A stretch of DNA of 64,000 bases, taken from positions 42,833,203 to 42,897,202 of the forward strand of contig JAJEKV010000002.1 in assembly GCA_021234155.1 (NCBI GenBank). The letters run 5' to 3'. The notes beneath the pieces were generated by a model. The model was not told where the DNA came from, searched no databases, and was given only the letters and a program-made list of their open reading frames with translations. The position numbers and the translations under genes are program-made. Source of the stretch: Isoetes taiwanensis (Eukaryota > Streptophyta > Lycopodiopsida > Isoetales > Isoetaceae). Shown piece by piece: positions 24,150-34,138 of this stretch; position 1 is the first letter of the stretch; each line of letters opens with the position of its first letter.

Positions 24150-24230
24150 CCTTTTTAATTAAGGTAGGCTTGTATGGTGACATAGTCTAAAATATACATA
24201 TTTATACCATAATATATTTTAAACATCACA
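24150..24230 (-). mobile_element. LTR fragment with terminal hairpin, minus strand
   Basis: On the minus strand it begins TGTGATG at 24,230, then a near-palindromic AT-rich stem, then GTCACCATACAAGCCTACC. The start of the minus-strand LTR at 55,250 has the same layout (TGTGACGTT, stem, GTCACCATACAAGCCTATC). Only about 80 bp are recognisable. Confidence 0.55.
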
Positions 24231-24234
24231 GTCT

Positions 24235-24995
24235 CACCCAACGAGGCTACTCCAGGTTGCATCTCCCCAGTCGGATGAGGTAGGAAGGGTTGCACCTCCC
24301 CTTCCCAGAACCCAGTGATTTAATAAGCAGCTAGAGGATCATGACGACACATGTCCTTACCTGACTGACCCCCCCCAAAACAAGAGCCCGGCCAACACCT
24401 CCAACTCCTGAGGGTCAGGGAGACGCCATCGATCCAGGAAGTGTTAGACTCATACCTGGCCCTCTTGAAGTGACCGGCTATAAGCCTAGCTCGCTCCAAG
24501 TCCCCAGTCGCCACGCTCAGCAGGGACTCCCTCTATCTTGCCACTGACTCCATTGTTTGGTGCTTAGGCACTCCATATCCTTCGTAGCTTGGTCGGCTCT
24601 ATGCACAGACTGCATATGATAGAAGTTAAAGGGTGTAAACTAGAAGCATCGTCTACACAAGGCTATTAGGTCTCTACCCCCTTCCCAGTACAGGAGGTGC
24701 AAACATGATTAACGAACATCAATAAATAATAAGAATAACATCTAATCCTAATCACATGCATCTAACTTACAGTTAGGGTTCATTGATTCGGGTTCGAGAT
24801 CTAAACTGAGGGTCGTAGAAGGCTCTACTAGAGATATAAGATGCTAACTCATCTGGAATCCTAACTTCCAGATGATCTACAAAGGAAACTACTCTAAATA
24901 CCTGCTCCTAAGGACTTCCACCTGCTCCTGGTATCTCCATCGCTCAGCGAGTGGTTTGGGGTAGCTCTTACTCCTTCTAATGTGCACACGCTCTT
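24235..24995 (-). mobile_element. Minus-strand LTR relic, distal part
   Basis: The reverse complement matches the plus-strand LTR in scattered blocks, for example GCTAGGCTTATAG then GGTCAC then GGGCCAGGTATG then ACACTTCCTGG (24,500-24,420 against 25,690-25,755), and GGGGGTAGAGA then CTA(A)TAGCC. Its proximal part continues at 54,898-55,250, on the other side of the plus-strand element that was inserted in it with TSD CTCTT. It belongs to a related but distinct LTR family. Confidence 0.65.
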
Positions 24996-26438
24996 TGTGA
25001 CGTTCCATGTATTTATATGCCCTTTTGGGTATAAATACATGACACGTCACTATGAATAATTAATGCACATCATTAATTATTAAGATGGAAACCTAACCCT
25101 AAACCCTAATTCGAATTTAGGACTTAACCTAATATTAAAAAGGCCTAAATATCAATTAGTTAGGGATAACTAATCTAGAACTACCACCTAGCCCAAATTG
25201 ATTGGGCAAGGCAGACCTACCAGCTTGGGACACCCCCAATTTGCCCCAAATCGATTTGGGGGAAATTGGTGGAGGAGGAGCTGCTGCTCACCTTGGTTCT
25301 AGCCAGAAGGATGGAGAACCAGAGAGATAGCTATGATATCGGTTAGTTTTAGCGTAGCTTGTATGCTTCTGACCCTTGTTTGAGTAGATGGATGATTAGA
25401 TTCTATTCTATGATTTACTTATGATGATGATGATGGATGTTTGTATCTGATTCTGTTTTTTCTTTTTGTTCCTCCTGTGTTCTATTGGATTAAAGGGGGT
25501 AGAGATCTAAAGGCTATCTAGATGTAGTGATGCTCCTAGCTAGAACCCCTTAAATCCCATTAAATGCGGCATGTGCACAAGAGCCCACCTGGCTGGGGAT
25601 GCTATGATGTGATTCAGCACCAGATAACGAGTACGATGGTGAATCGGGGGTGGGGTCTTGCCTAACGCGGCTACAGGACCCCTACTGTGTGCTAGGCTTA
25701 TAGCTGGTCACGGAGAGGGCCAGGTATGGGTCTGACACTTCCTGGGTCGCAAGTGTCGAGCCAATACTATTGGGCGCCCTGGGCTCGAACGGGCAGGTGA
25801 GCTGGCCATTAGATTTAGAGGAGTAAGTCGGGTACGAACGTCGGGTTCACTGAGGGGGCACACGTTCTCTAGCACACCCAGGGATCCATCATGCTTGGGG
25901 AGGAAACGCCTCTCTGACCTGCCTCACTGGACTGGAGAGATGTAACCTGGAGTAGTTCCATAGGGCTATTCCATGGGATTGCGTCTCCAGAAGGCTACAA
26001 TCATGCCATAGCATGTTCCAGCCTATCTGCAAAGTGTGCACAGGAGGGGCGGATGGAGTGGACTACCCTAGCCATTGTTTTATGCCATGATTCTGTCTGT
26101 TGTTACCTGGAGGCCCTGACTGTCAGTTGATTCCCATGAGTCTGAGCTGGGGTAGAGCCTTTATTCATGATGCATTTCATTGTTATGATGTGATCTATTG
26201 CATTCTTATGGATGATGATGGGCCACCCTTCGTGGTGGCATATTATTTACTTGTGTTGTTGCCAGGTGCTAACCTTGTATGTACGCTTCCGCTCTCCGTG
26301 TCCTTCACCCGGACACTTGCCCATCACAAGTGGTTCGAGTCAGACGGAGGGCCTTTCTATGGTGGGGTAGTCGCCTGGAAGAGGGGATTTCCCGTATTTA
26401 TACGATGGGAGCATCGTATAGGTTCGGGGAGCGTCACA
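24996..26438 (+). repeat. 5' LTR of the large element
   Basis: 1,443 bp, from TGTGACGTTCC to GAGCGTCACA. The first 55 bases fold into a strong hairpin: CATGTATTTATA pairs with TATAAATACATG around GCCCTTTTGGG. It contains AACCCTAAACCCTAA, which is part of the LTR and not a telomere. Compared with the 3' LTR it lacks about 40 bp near 26,294 and has an extra block near 25,525. Confidence 0.9.
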
Positions 26439-26439
26439 A

Positions 26440-26451
26440 TGGTATCAGAGC
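26440..26451 (+). promoter_or_regulatory. Primer binding site, initiator Met tRNA type
   Basis: TGGTATCAGAGC, one base after the 5' LTR. This is the common plant retrotransposon PBS complementary to the 3' end of initiator methionine tRNA. It fixes the element as plus-strand. Confidence 0.9.
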
Positions 26452-26740
26452 ATGATCTTGGTAGACCAGATCATAGCACTGGCCATGTCTAACTCGTTAG
26501 ACCGTTCAGATAGTAGGAGACCTCCAATGTAGGAAAGTTACACCAAATCCATAAGTAGGATGAGTTTTGTCCTAAGTATGCGAGGATTGAGCTAGTTAAG
26601 AAGAAAAATTCAAAATATTAACATGAAGTTATGTTGAGTTTTCGGCAGAATGCAGTCCCTTTCTTCCGGAGGCCATAACTTTCTCTAGGAAGCTCGAATT
26701 GCGGCGATTTTCATTCCATTGTGTCTGAACACCCTAATTA
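26452..26740 (+). other. Leader of the large LTR element
   Basis: Untranslated-looking sequence between the PBS and the hAT-like insertion. It continues after the insertion at 28,131-28,185. No gag frame is visible. Confidence 0.5.
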
Positions 26741-26748
26741 GTCTAGAA

Positions 26749-28122
26749 CAGGGAAAAAATTAAGCACATTATATATTTTTTCATAAAAAATGGTTTGGCT
26801 ATTTTTTAAAATCTTACAGTATTTTATGATGTGTATTTGGCTAAAGTTATTATTAATATTACATTTATATGTATTTAGACTTAGCGAAACTTTTGAATTA
26901 AGTATTCATTTAAGCTTTCACTTGACTATTTTTTCTAATTAGAAAAAGCAAAAAATGTAGATTCTATAGTTTTAGATATATTGTACTAGAATTACATGTA
27001 ATCAAGAACATATGATGATATTAAAAAACTTTAACAGAATATCATAACATAGCTTATAACATTCATAGTCTGAACTACATTCAATGCAATGACATCCTTC
27101 TAGATATGGTGATCAAATTGCACTTATCTCTAACCCTTAGAGGAAGTTATGCAAACGACTCGGGCATCTAGATGGATATTAGTTATCTCTTACAACTCCT
27201 TTTTTAAGATGCATATGTGGAATATGTAATAGAAATTCATAATTTGAAAAAGGGAAATTTACCAAAATAACCTTAATTGTTGACTTAATTCCCAAAAAGC
27301 CCTTTGTATTTTTAAAATTCCCAAAATGCCCTTAAATCTTAAGTATTTTCTCAAATAACCATTTGTATTTTAAAAATCACCAAAAACCACGCACATGATC
27401 ATTCTTTACAGAGGTTTAAATTCTTGGCTTCTTGAAGCTAGAGATAAGCCTATCATTCCAATGCTAGAAATTATTCGAAGACAAGTAGCTAACGTTTTTA
27501 CAAGAATCGTGTTGAAGGAGAAGCTTTGTGGACATCCAGAGCTTTATCCCCATCTAGGTTGCAGAAATCCTGTTTGACATTTATGTTGCATATTTTTGTC
27601 ATAATGCGATGTTCTAATCGAAATTATTGTCATTATAACAAACACTTCCCCTATCGCTTATTGTAAAAACATGCTTTTTGCTGATTTTTAGAATACAAAA
27701 GGGCTATTTGGGAAAATACTTAAGAATTAAGGGCATTTTGGGAATTTCAAAAGTACAAAGGGCTTTTTGGGAATTAAGTCAACAGTTAAGGTTATTTTCG
27801 TAAATTTCCCTTTGAAAAACTACTATTACCAATGATGGTAGGTGGCAATCTATAAAAATCTTTAATAAGAATTCATTTTGTTTGGCTATTAATGATCTAA
27901 TATATAAATATTGTAATATAAAGAAAGGCTAATCCCTTTTTCATTGAGGAAAAGGGGAAAAATAATTTGGCTAATCCTAAAAAATTATGGAGTACTTGTT
28001 TTAACTATGGCTATTTTTTATTTTTTTAAAAGAAATCTCTCTTCATAAAATTCGCCGCAAAAATTGCCTAGACCCCCTAAAAATCACCATTTGGCTAAGA
28101 ATAGCCGCTAATTTTTTCCATG
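26749..28122. mobile_element. hAT-like non-autonomous element
   Basis: 1,374 bp, AT-rich, with inverted ends CAGGGAAAAAATTA and CATGGAAAAAATTA (13 of 14 match) and an 8-bp target duplication GTCTAGAA at 26,741-26,748 and 28,123-28,130. An 8-bp duplication and CAGGG-type ends suit the hAT superfamily. No transposase is seen. It hosts the MITE at 27,252-27,810. Confidence 0.72.
27252..27810. mobile_element. Mutator-type MITE with long inverted ends
   Basis: 559 bp with inverted ends of roughly 130 bp beginning GGGAAATTTAC. A perfect 9-bp target duplication TTTGAAAAA lies at 27,243-27,251 and 27,811-27,819, the hallmark of Mutator transposition. The middle (27,395-27,577) encodes a 60-codon frame with LNSWLLEARDKPIIPMLE and IRRQV, resembling the segment near the end of MuDR-type transposases. 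It thus looks like a deletion derivative of an autonomous element. It sits inside the hAT-like element. Confidence 0.88.
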
Positions 28123-28832
28123 GTCTAGAACACCCTTTGACCAAGTCCCCAGCATCAAAAATACAACCCAAAACCCTAAACCGGTGGCCGAGTGCAAATT
28201 TTTAGAGGGTTTTTTTAAGGATGGTTTAGGGGGTTTTTTTGTTTATGATTTAAAATGTGCATTTAAATGCACCCATTTCAATGAGAGTGGCTTTGAGATG
28301 TTATATTTATGTCATTGATTAACAACGCATTGTAAAGTTGTTTATAGAATAAAGCTCAAACTTTCACTAGAATATAGAATTTTCTACTTCCAGCTAATTA
28401 CCGTTTCAACAACATCTATTCATATAAAAAAAAAAAAAAAAAAAAAATACTTTATGTCATAGATTGTAGTTGATTGTGCAAAGAGGATTTTAGAGGTTTT
28501 GATTTTCACTTAAAAAAGCGTACTTAAGTTATATCTTGAAGTAAAGAAAACCTTTAAGCATTTTAACCGGTTTGCATACAAGGAGAAGAAGTAAAACTTA
28601 AAGCTCTTGTCTTGTCCATATCATGATACAAACACCTCAATCCTGTTCACATTCATCATCTACAAGGAAACATCGTCTGCGCCTCTTATCTTTTATCTTT
28701 TGAGATCTTGATCCAACTAAAAAGCGTGCCATAGATTCTGCATAGACAGGAAGAACACCATAATAATTAGCTAATAACCATAATTAACTATTATTACAAG
28801 AAAAAGAGGAAAGCCACTTTCATATACACTTA

Positions 28833-29306
28833 CTAAGCAGGTTCATCATCTTCTTGAGGTATTTCGTCCTCAGATTCTTCCTCGAAAGATATATTGTGCT
28901 TCTCAGTAGTGGTAGGCGGCACGTTTTGAAGTTTTGATAAATGCGTAAATCTCACATGCTCAACAAGTGCCTTATCATTGTCAATCCCATAACAATGACG
29001 AGACAAAATAGCAGATGCAACTAATGTAGAACATGTTCCACTAAATAAGTCTAATATCAAACCTTCTTTGGGACTCATGTTCTCAATGATGAATTTCATG
29101 AAGTCAATTGATTTCTCAATGAGCTTTCTACCTGGTGTTGATTGACTCACAGCAAGTCTACTTCCAGGTGTAAAGAAATGTTTCAGCGAAGCTTTGGCAC
29201 ATGAGAAACTATCACCTGAAAAGACCGCATCATAAAAGCTTCATAAGATTGTTACCATATAATTTTAACATTCATTACATTAAATGAAAATATAGCCAAA
29301 CTTACT
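28833..29306 (-). CDS. N4/N6 DNA methyltransferase-like, C-terminal exon(s)
   Basis: The last exon is 28,833-29,215, entered at a TTTTCAG acceptor. It encodes about 126 residues: RLAVSQSTPGRKLIE, then LILDLFSGTCSTLVAS (SAM-binding motif I), HCYGIDND (motif II-like), and an acidic tail ending EIPQEDDEPA. This matches the C-terminal part of beta-class DNA methylases of the N4/N6 type, where the catalytic D/S-PPY motif lies upstream of motif I. The previous exon probably ends at 29,306 (donor GTAAGT), giving SGISE joined in phase to SDSFS; its start is uncertain. No DPPY or SPPY motif was found upstream, so the gene may be truncated, catalytically dead, or have exons I missed. Base target (adenine or cytosine) cannot be told. 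The acidic tail is unlike bacterial enzymes, and introns argue against contamination. Confidence 0.6.
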
Positions 29307-29404
29307 TTCAGAAATGCCACTTGTTTGAAGGGATGGTTTTGTTCCTAAGGCAGGAGATACCCTGCCTACAAAGTGTGCATGTATGGCTAAAGTTTTGCCC
29401 AACG

Positions 29405-29480
29405 GATGTGTGGTGAGTTGGTATAGGCCTAGTAATGCCAAAATAAATGTGCACTTGGTCGGGGGGTTCAAACCCGGCCA
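29405..29480 (+). repeat. tRNA-like (SINE-type) box A/box B pair
   Basis: GTGGTGAGTTGGTATAGG resembles an A box, and GGTTCAAACCCGG about 50 bases later resembles a B box. Spacing suits an RNA polymerase III promoter. There is no closed acceptor stem, so it is not a tRNA gene. It lies in or beside the methylase intron, on the opposite strand. Confidence 0.4.
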
Positions 29481-29689
29481 GTGTATGTTTATATTTGGGA
29501 GTTGGTTACTGGGGTTATACGACCATGATCCCCGACGTGGTAGAACTTGTGCTATACGTGTCCTCCACTTTGGTTGCCTTGACCGGCAGTAGGATATTTC
29601 TAGCTAGTCTGTACAAGATGATATTCTAGTGACAAGACTAGTCTAGCTGGACCAAAAATAAAAAAGGTGCTTTTTCATAAGGTGCTTTT

Positions 29690-30530
29690 TCATAAGAAGG
29701 ACATACCTTTCCAGAGGAAGGGCGCCGGCGAACCTCCTCCAAAACCTACGATGAAATGCCCTGTCAAGAAAAAATCTCTGTCAAGAAGCACAATAGTTTA
29801 TGTGGCAAAAACCCATGGAAGAAAGGGTTTTGGCAGAAATTAGAAGCTGGACTTACCTTTCTAGGGGAAGTGCGCCGGCGAACCTACTCCAAAGTCTCCA
29901 ATCAAATGCCTTATCGAAGTTATCTCTGTTATGTGGCACAACAATTTATGTGGCATAAATCTATGGAAAAAGGGTTTGAGGCAGCAAAAAATAGAAGCTG
30001 AACTTACCTTTCCAGAGGAAGGGCGCCGGCGAACCTCCTCCAAAGTATGTTGCAAAAATCTGTGGAAGAAAGGTTCTAGGACAAATAATCTCTGTTGCAT
30101 AAATCTGTGGAAAAATGGTTCCAGGAAAAAAAAAAAAGAGAAGCTGTGGACTTACCTTTCTAGAAGAGGGGCACCGGCGAACCTCCTCCAAAACCTACGA
30201 TCAAATGCTGTTAAAATCTCTGTGGTGATCAAGTGTTGTTGGAATGCTTGTTGCGATCAATCATGCTTGTTGAAATAAATCTGTCTAAGAAGATAGAAGC
30301 TGGACTGGACTTACCTTTCTAGAGGAAGGGCGTCGGCGTACCGTCTCCAAATCCAACGATCAAATGCTGTTAAAATCTCTGTGGCGATCAAGTGCTGTTG
30401 GAATGCTTGTTGCGATCAATCATGCTTGTTGAAATAAATCTGTCTAAGAAGATAGAAGCTGGACTGGACTTACCTTTCTAGAGGAAGGGCGCCGGCGTAC
30501 CGTCTCCAAATCCAACGATCAAATGCCCTG
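29690..30530 (-). repeat. Six-copy tandem array of about 150-bp units
   Basis: Units recur at about 29,703, 29,856, 30,003, 30,152, 30,311 and 30,469 (spacing 147-159 bp). Each carries a conserved block of roughly 55 bp. On the minus strand it reads ATTTGATCG, GCCGGCGCCC (or near) and CTAGAAAG followed by GTAAGT, a consensus 5' splice site. The copies at about 30,208 and 30,368 are preceded by TTTTAACAG, acceptor-like. The blocks could be repeated alternative 5' exons of the methylase gene or a subterminal repeat array. Confidence 0.85.
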
Positions 30531-30539
30531 GTTCGTGGT

Positions 30540-31062
30540 AGAACAGAGGAAAAGGAAAAGTCCACTATTTATTTTTTCGTCCACTATTTATCGTCCACTA
30601 TCTTATTTTTATGTTACGTTCATATCTTTGGGAAGGGTGAATATCTTTTGCTTTTGCGATTCCCAAGGTAAGGTCTTTAAGGAATGCTCCCAAGGTGTTA
30701 CGAAAATTAATTAGGTGTGGTTTTGGCAAGGTGTTACGCAAATAATAATAACTATATATATTTGACAATACCCCATGATCCCAATGTTTGCCAATATCCC
30801 CATAGTTGACAATGTGGCAAAAATATCTTTTGCTTTTCGTTGACAACTTGACTTTAATCCACTTAACGCAATTATACATTTAATTTGACACATTCTAACC
30901 TCCTCCAATCAATACTTTATCGGATAATGTTAATTGATAACTTGCCCACAATAGTGTGATTATGGCATAATCTCCTTATTTAGTTTGTGCCGTTAAACGT
31001 ATTGCACCAACTCACCCATTTTCATTTCACAGGATAATTGGCTCTGCATCTTCTTCTTCGTC
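30540..31062. promoter_or_regulatory. Divergent promoter region of Mutator-like element
   Basis: Non-coding stretch between the minus-strand methylase side and the plus-strand transposase ATG. Short duplicated pieces occur in it (GTCCACTATTTAT twice; ATCTTTTGCTTTT twice; GGTGTTACG twice). The role is inferred from layout. Confidence 0.4.
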
Positions 31063-33920
31063 ATGGCTCTAAACGATTGTGATATTCTGAGTTTCACCGC
31101 ATCCGATGTGATCATCACCTCTCCTGGAAAGCGTATGAGAATCTTTTCGAACAGGAAGTGGCTATGTGATAGTTTCCAATTCAGGTTGGTCGGTTTGTGT
31201 GTTATTCAATCCTTCACTGGTAGAGAGGGAAGCTCAATGCGCCTTGAAGAATCCACCAACGATAAAGGTGAAGTTGTTTTCAAAGCACTTGCAGCAAATG
31301 GTAACTTCATTTCTGTCGAAGGAGCGCCAATTTGTATAACCACTCCAAATGCACCAATACTGGTTGAAAGCCCTACTAATGAAGATCGAGAACGATCCAA
31401 CAAGCCTGTATCAACATTTGAAAGAATTCTTTGGAGCAAGCCAGAGAAAACGAGTCAAGCATTTGATGGTGTGGTTAAATATTCTAGATGTTGTGGACAT
31501 CTAAGATGCATGAATCCTACATGTGACTATTTCCTTTCTAGAGGTGTTCCAAACGATGTTCAATGGAAAGGTACTTTGACGAAGCAACCTACGCTTGGTC
31601 TTTTGTCTAAGGCTGAAGGTGTACTAGCTTGTGAATATTGTGAGGAACAACCATCGTGATCTCATTATGTAAATGTGTAATCTACTACGTAATCCCCGAT
31701 AATGCCAATCACACAAGATTAGTCCTTCATGTTGGGAAGCATGAACATCCATTAAGATCTCCACCAAGTCGGGAGGAAGTAATTCAGTGTCAAAATATTG
31801 TTCAAGCAAAAGCAAGTGGATCTGTTCTTAGAAAGGGGCCAAAAGAAATAGAGAAGGAAGTTGCCATGGAAATGATGATCAACAAATTGATATCATCAGA
31901 CGAAGCCTCTGAAGTACATATGTGGGACAAAGAAAAAATTGATGGACTGCTAAAACAATTACAGCCTCTTTGCAACAAACGGAGGTATGGCTAGTATACA
32001 AAAGAGAATAACATTGTTCTCTTTTCTTCATTGCACATAACTTTAAGTCAATTCTTTTCTTCATCGCACGTAACTTGAGGCATTTCTTCATTGCAGGATA
32101 CGTCAATGGATAAACAAGACTCTAGAAACGCGTAGCCAACAGAAAGATGAGATTGGGAAGATCCTCTACTTAAAACAGCATTGCAAGTATCAGTTTTTCC
32201 ATGGTTCCAAGTTTCCCTATCAACTTCACGACGAGGTTAATGGTAGATGCTACATATTCAAAATGTCAACAACTGGCCCTGGATCTGGAGTAGAAGTTGT
32301 GAACAGGATGCGTCCTGGAGGAGATTTGGAGAATGCTTGGGTCCATTTTGACCATGTTAAGCGTATACCTGGATGGACATCTTTGGCCTGCCATGTATAT
32401 GATCCTAGGTACTCATTCAACTTCAGTCATCTATGTGACTTGTATGATAAAACCATATTTAGTTTTTGTTCATTACTTTCAGCATGCGTTGTCTATTGAC
32501 CATTGCAACATGTGAAATGAAAACTGAAGATACCAGCTCACAAGTAAAGTTTTGGAAGAAACTAAACAACGTGATGGTGTTAAAGACTTCCAAGCCTGCA
32601 CAATTTAGAGGATTTATGGCTGATGAAGCTCAAGCCAATTGGAATGCAGTTCGTCTAGTATTTAATAATGGCCAACCAATGGAAGGCAAAGAGCGTGGAT
32701 GTCAATTTCACTGGGAGCAGTGTCTTCAAAGGCATACAAATAAATATATTACACAAGAACATAGACAAGAGCATTTAACATTATGCAGAGCATGGAGATT
32801 AGCAACATCTTTGAATGAAGCTGAGATTGCTGAGCATGGCACAGGTCCTGGACTGGCCACGTTGATTCGAAGAATAAGCACTCCCGCTACCAGCATGGTA
32901 AGTCCTTCAGTTTGTGTCAATGCAGTTAATTCAGCTCTCTTGCATACTGGAATTCGTGCCACAAATCCAGGTTCTGGAGGGAATAATCAGACAGTTCTTA
33001 AGCGGACTAGAGATAGTTCAGAGTACAATAGGGACAATGGATCAGGTAGCCATCGACCAGATAAGAGGGCTCACACTCGGTCAAGAATCAGAATTGATGC
33101 ATAAATAAGACGTAATATAGTGTTTGATGAAGCTACTTATATTGTTCATGAGTTTGATGTAGCTCAAGAAGAGTGGGCTATTAGAAGAACTGAACCAGGT
33201 AGTAGAGTGAAGTGCCAGGGAAAATTAGGACCAAATGGTAGGAAGTGCAACTCCTTCATCAATAAGATCATTACTAGATCAACGGCAGCACCATGTTTTA
33301 CAGGGGCAAGGAAAGCAAATGGAAGGGAAGTCGTGCAAAAGTTTTGGTTTTGTCCAGAACATGTGCAACACACTTGGTATCCCTCTACTAACATATTACA
33401 TGTGCCAGCTAGACCAGCTGATTGGCCAGTCAGTACTGGGGTCAAACTAAGCAGTGAAGAGTTGGGAGTATTAGAGAGGGGGAACTACTCAATTAGAGGG
33501 ATCAACCCAGGCAATCCTTGCATGCAAAATGAATCCACCACGGAGAGTAACTCAATGACAGTTATGGTGCGGTTTGGAAAACGTATGAATAAAAGAACAA
33601 AGTTGGGAAAGGAAGCAGAAGTTAGACTTGAACAAGCTCTGCAATTCGAATGTCAAGTGCTTTCAATGAAAGTCATCACACCTCAGTTAGATGTCGAATA
33701 CTATATTAGAAGACCAAATGAAACTTACAAAGTGAGAATCTGCAAATATCCAGAGTGCACATGTGCAGATTTCTTGGCTAGAACAGCAAAACAACAATAT
33801 ACTCCATGCAAACATTTGATGTTTGTTCTAGCCAAGATATTGAACCATGACCCTAGATTGCATTTAGACGTCATCCAACCTGTGATCACAGATGATGTCC
33901 TACGCTTAATCCTTCGTTGA
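31063..33920 (+). pseudogene. Mutator-like transposase with GCM1/WRKY-like and SWIM fingers
   Basis: Nearly complete transposase of roughly 890 residues. The exons I read are 31,063-31,984, 32,097-32,408 and 32,483-33,920, with GT-AG introns. Order: an unrecognised N-terminus; a Cys/His region (CCGHLRCMNPTCDY, CEYCEEQP, then YYVIPDNANHTRL and HVGKHEHPL) like the GCM1/WRKY-type finger of some Mutator-like transposases; a DDE-like core with HVYDPR, FMADEAQANW and CQFHWEQC; and a SWIM finger CTCADF with CKHLMF near the end. Lesions: a one-base shift at about 31,655, inside the finger, and a TAA at 33,102-33,104 after which the same frame continues. Without these it would be intact. ATG at 31,063 is the first in frame. 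Superfamily assignment rests on the C-x2-H and SWIM pattern. Confidence 0.75.
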
Positions 33921-34138
33921 TGTCCTGTTTAGTCCTACGTAACATATCTCTTTGAAATTATTTCCATATGTCAATGTTATCTTCATATTAATTATTAAGC
34001 GAATTGTGCACTATGTCTCATGAAATGCTTATTCATTCTAAGTTGCGAGGTGCAAATTTATAAATGTTTAACTTTTTTTTTGGTATTTAACCCTCTTTGC
34101 CATCATGAAAAAAACCCTCTAATAAAAATCCCCCGGCC

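Larger units (their letters stand above)
28186..34138. mobile_element. Mutator-like element with transposase and DNA-methylase-like gene
   Basis: About 6 kb, bounded by imperfect inverted ends. The left end reads GGCCG, then AAATTTTT, then AGAGGGTTTTTTT and GATGG; the reverse complement of the right end reads GGCCG, ATTTTT, AGAGGGTTTTTTT and GATGG. The 13-base core is identical. I could not find a matching 9-bp target duplication, so exact ends are approximate. Inside are a minus-strand methylase-like gene (28,833-about 29,400), a tandem array (29,690-30,530), a probable divergent promoter (30,540-31,062) and a plus-strand transposase (31,063-33,920). 28,200-28,832 and 33,921-34,100 are AT-rich non-coding subterminal DNA, including an A-run at 28,426-28,447. 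Confidence 0.65.

Noticed and set aside
24996-26438. AACCCTAAACCCTAA strings in the LTR as interstitial telomere repeats
   Set aside because: Only about two units, and they lie inside both LTRs at the same place, so they are ordinary LTR sequence.
26100-26492. 130-codon plus frame at the end of the 5' LTR as a gene
   Set aside because: It lies in the LTR and crosses its end and the PBS; the 3' LTR equivalent at 54,518 diverges in frame.
28833-29306. Methylase-like exon as bacterial contamination
   Set aside because: It is entered at a splice acceptor, joins in phase to an upstream donor, has an AT-rich plant-like context and sits between element ends.
29405-29480. True tRNA gene
   Set aside because: A and B boxes are present but no acceptor stem or anticodon arm can be folded.
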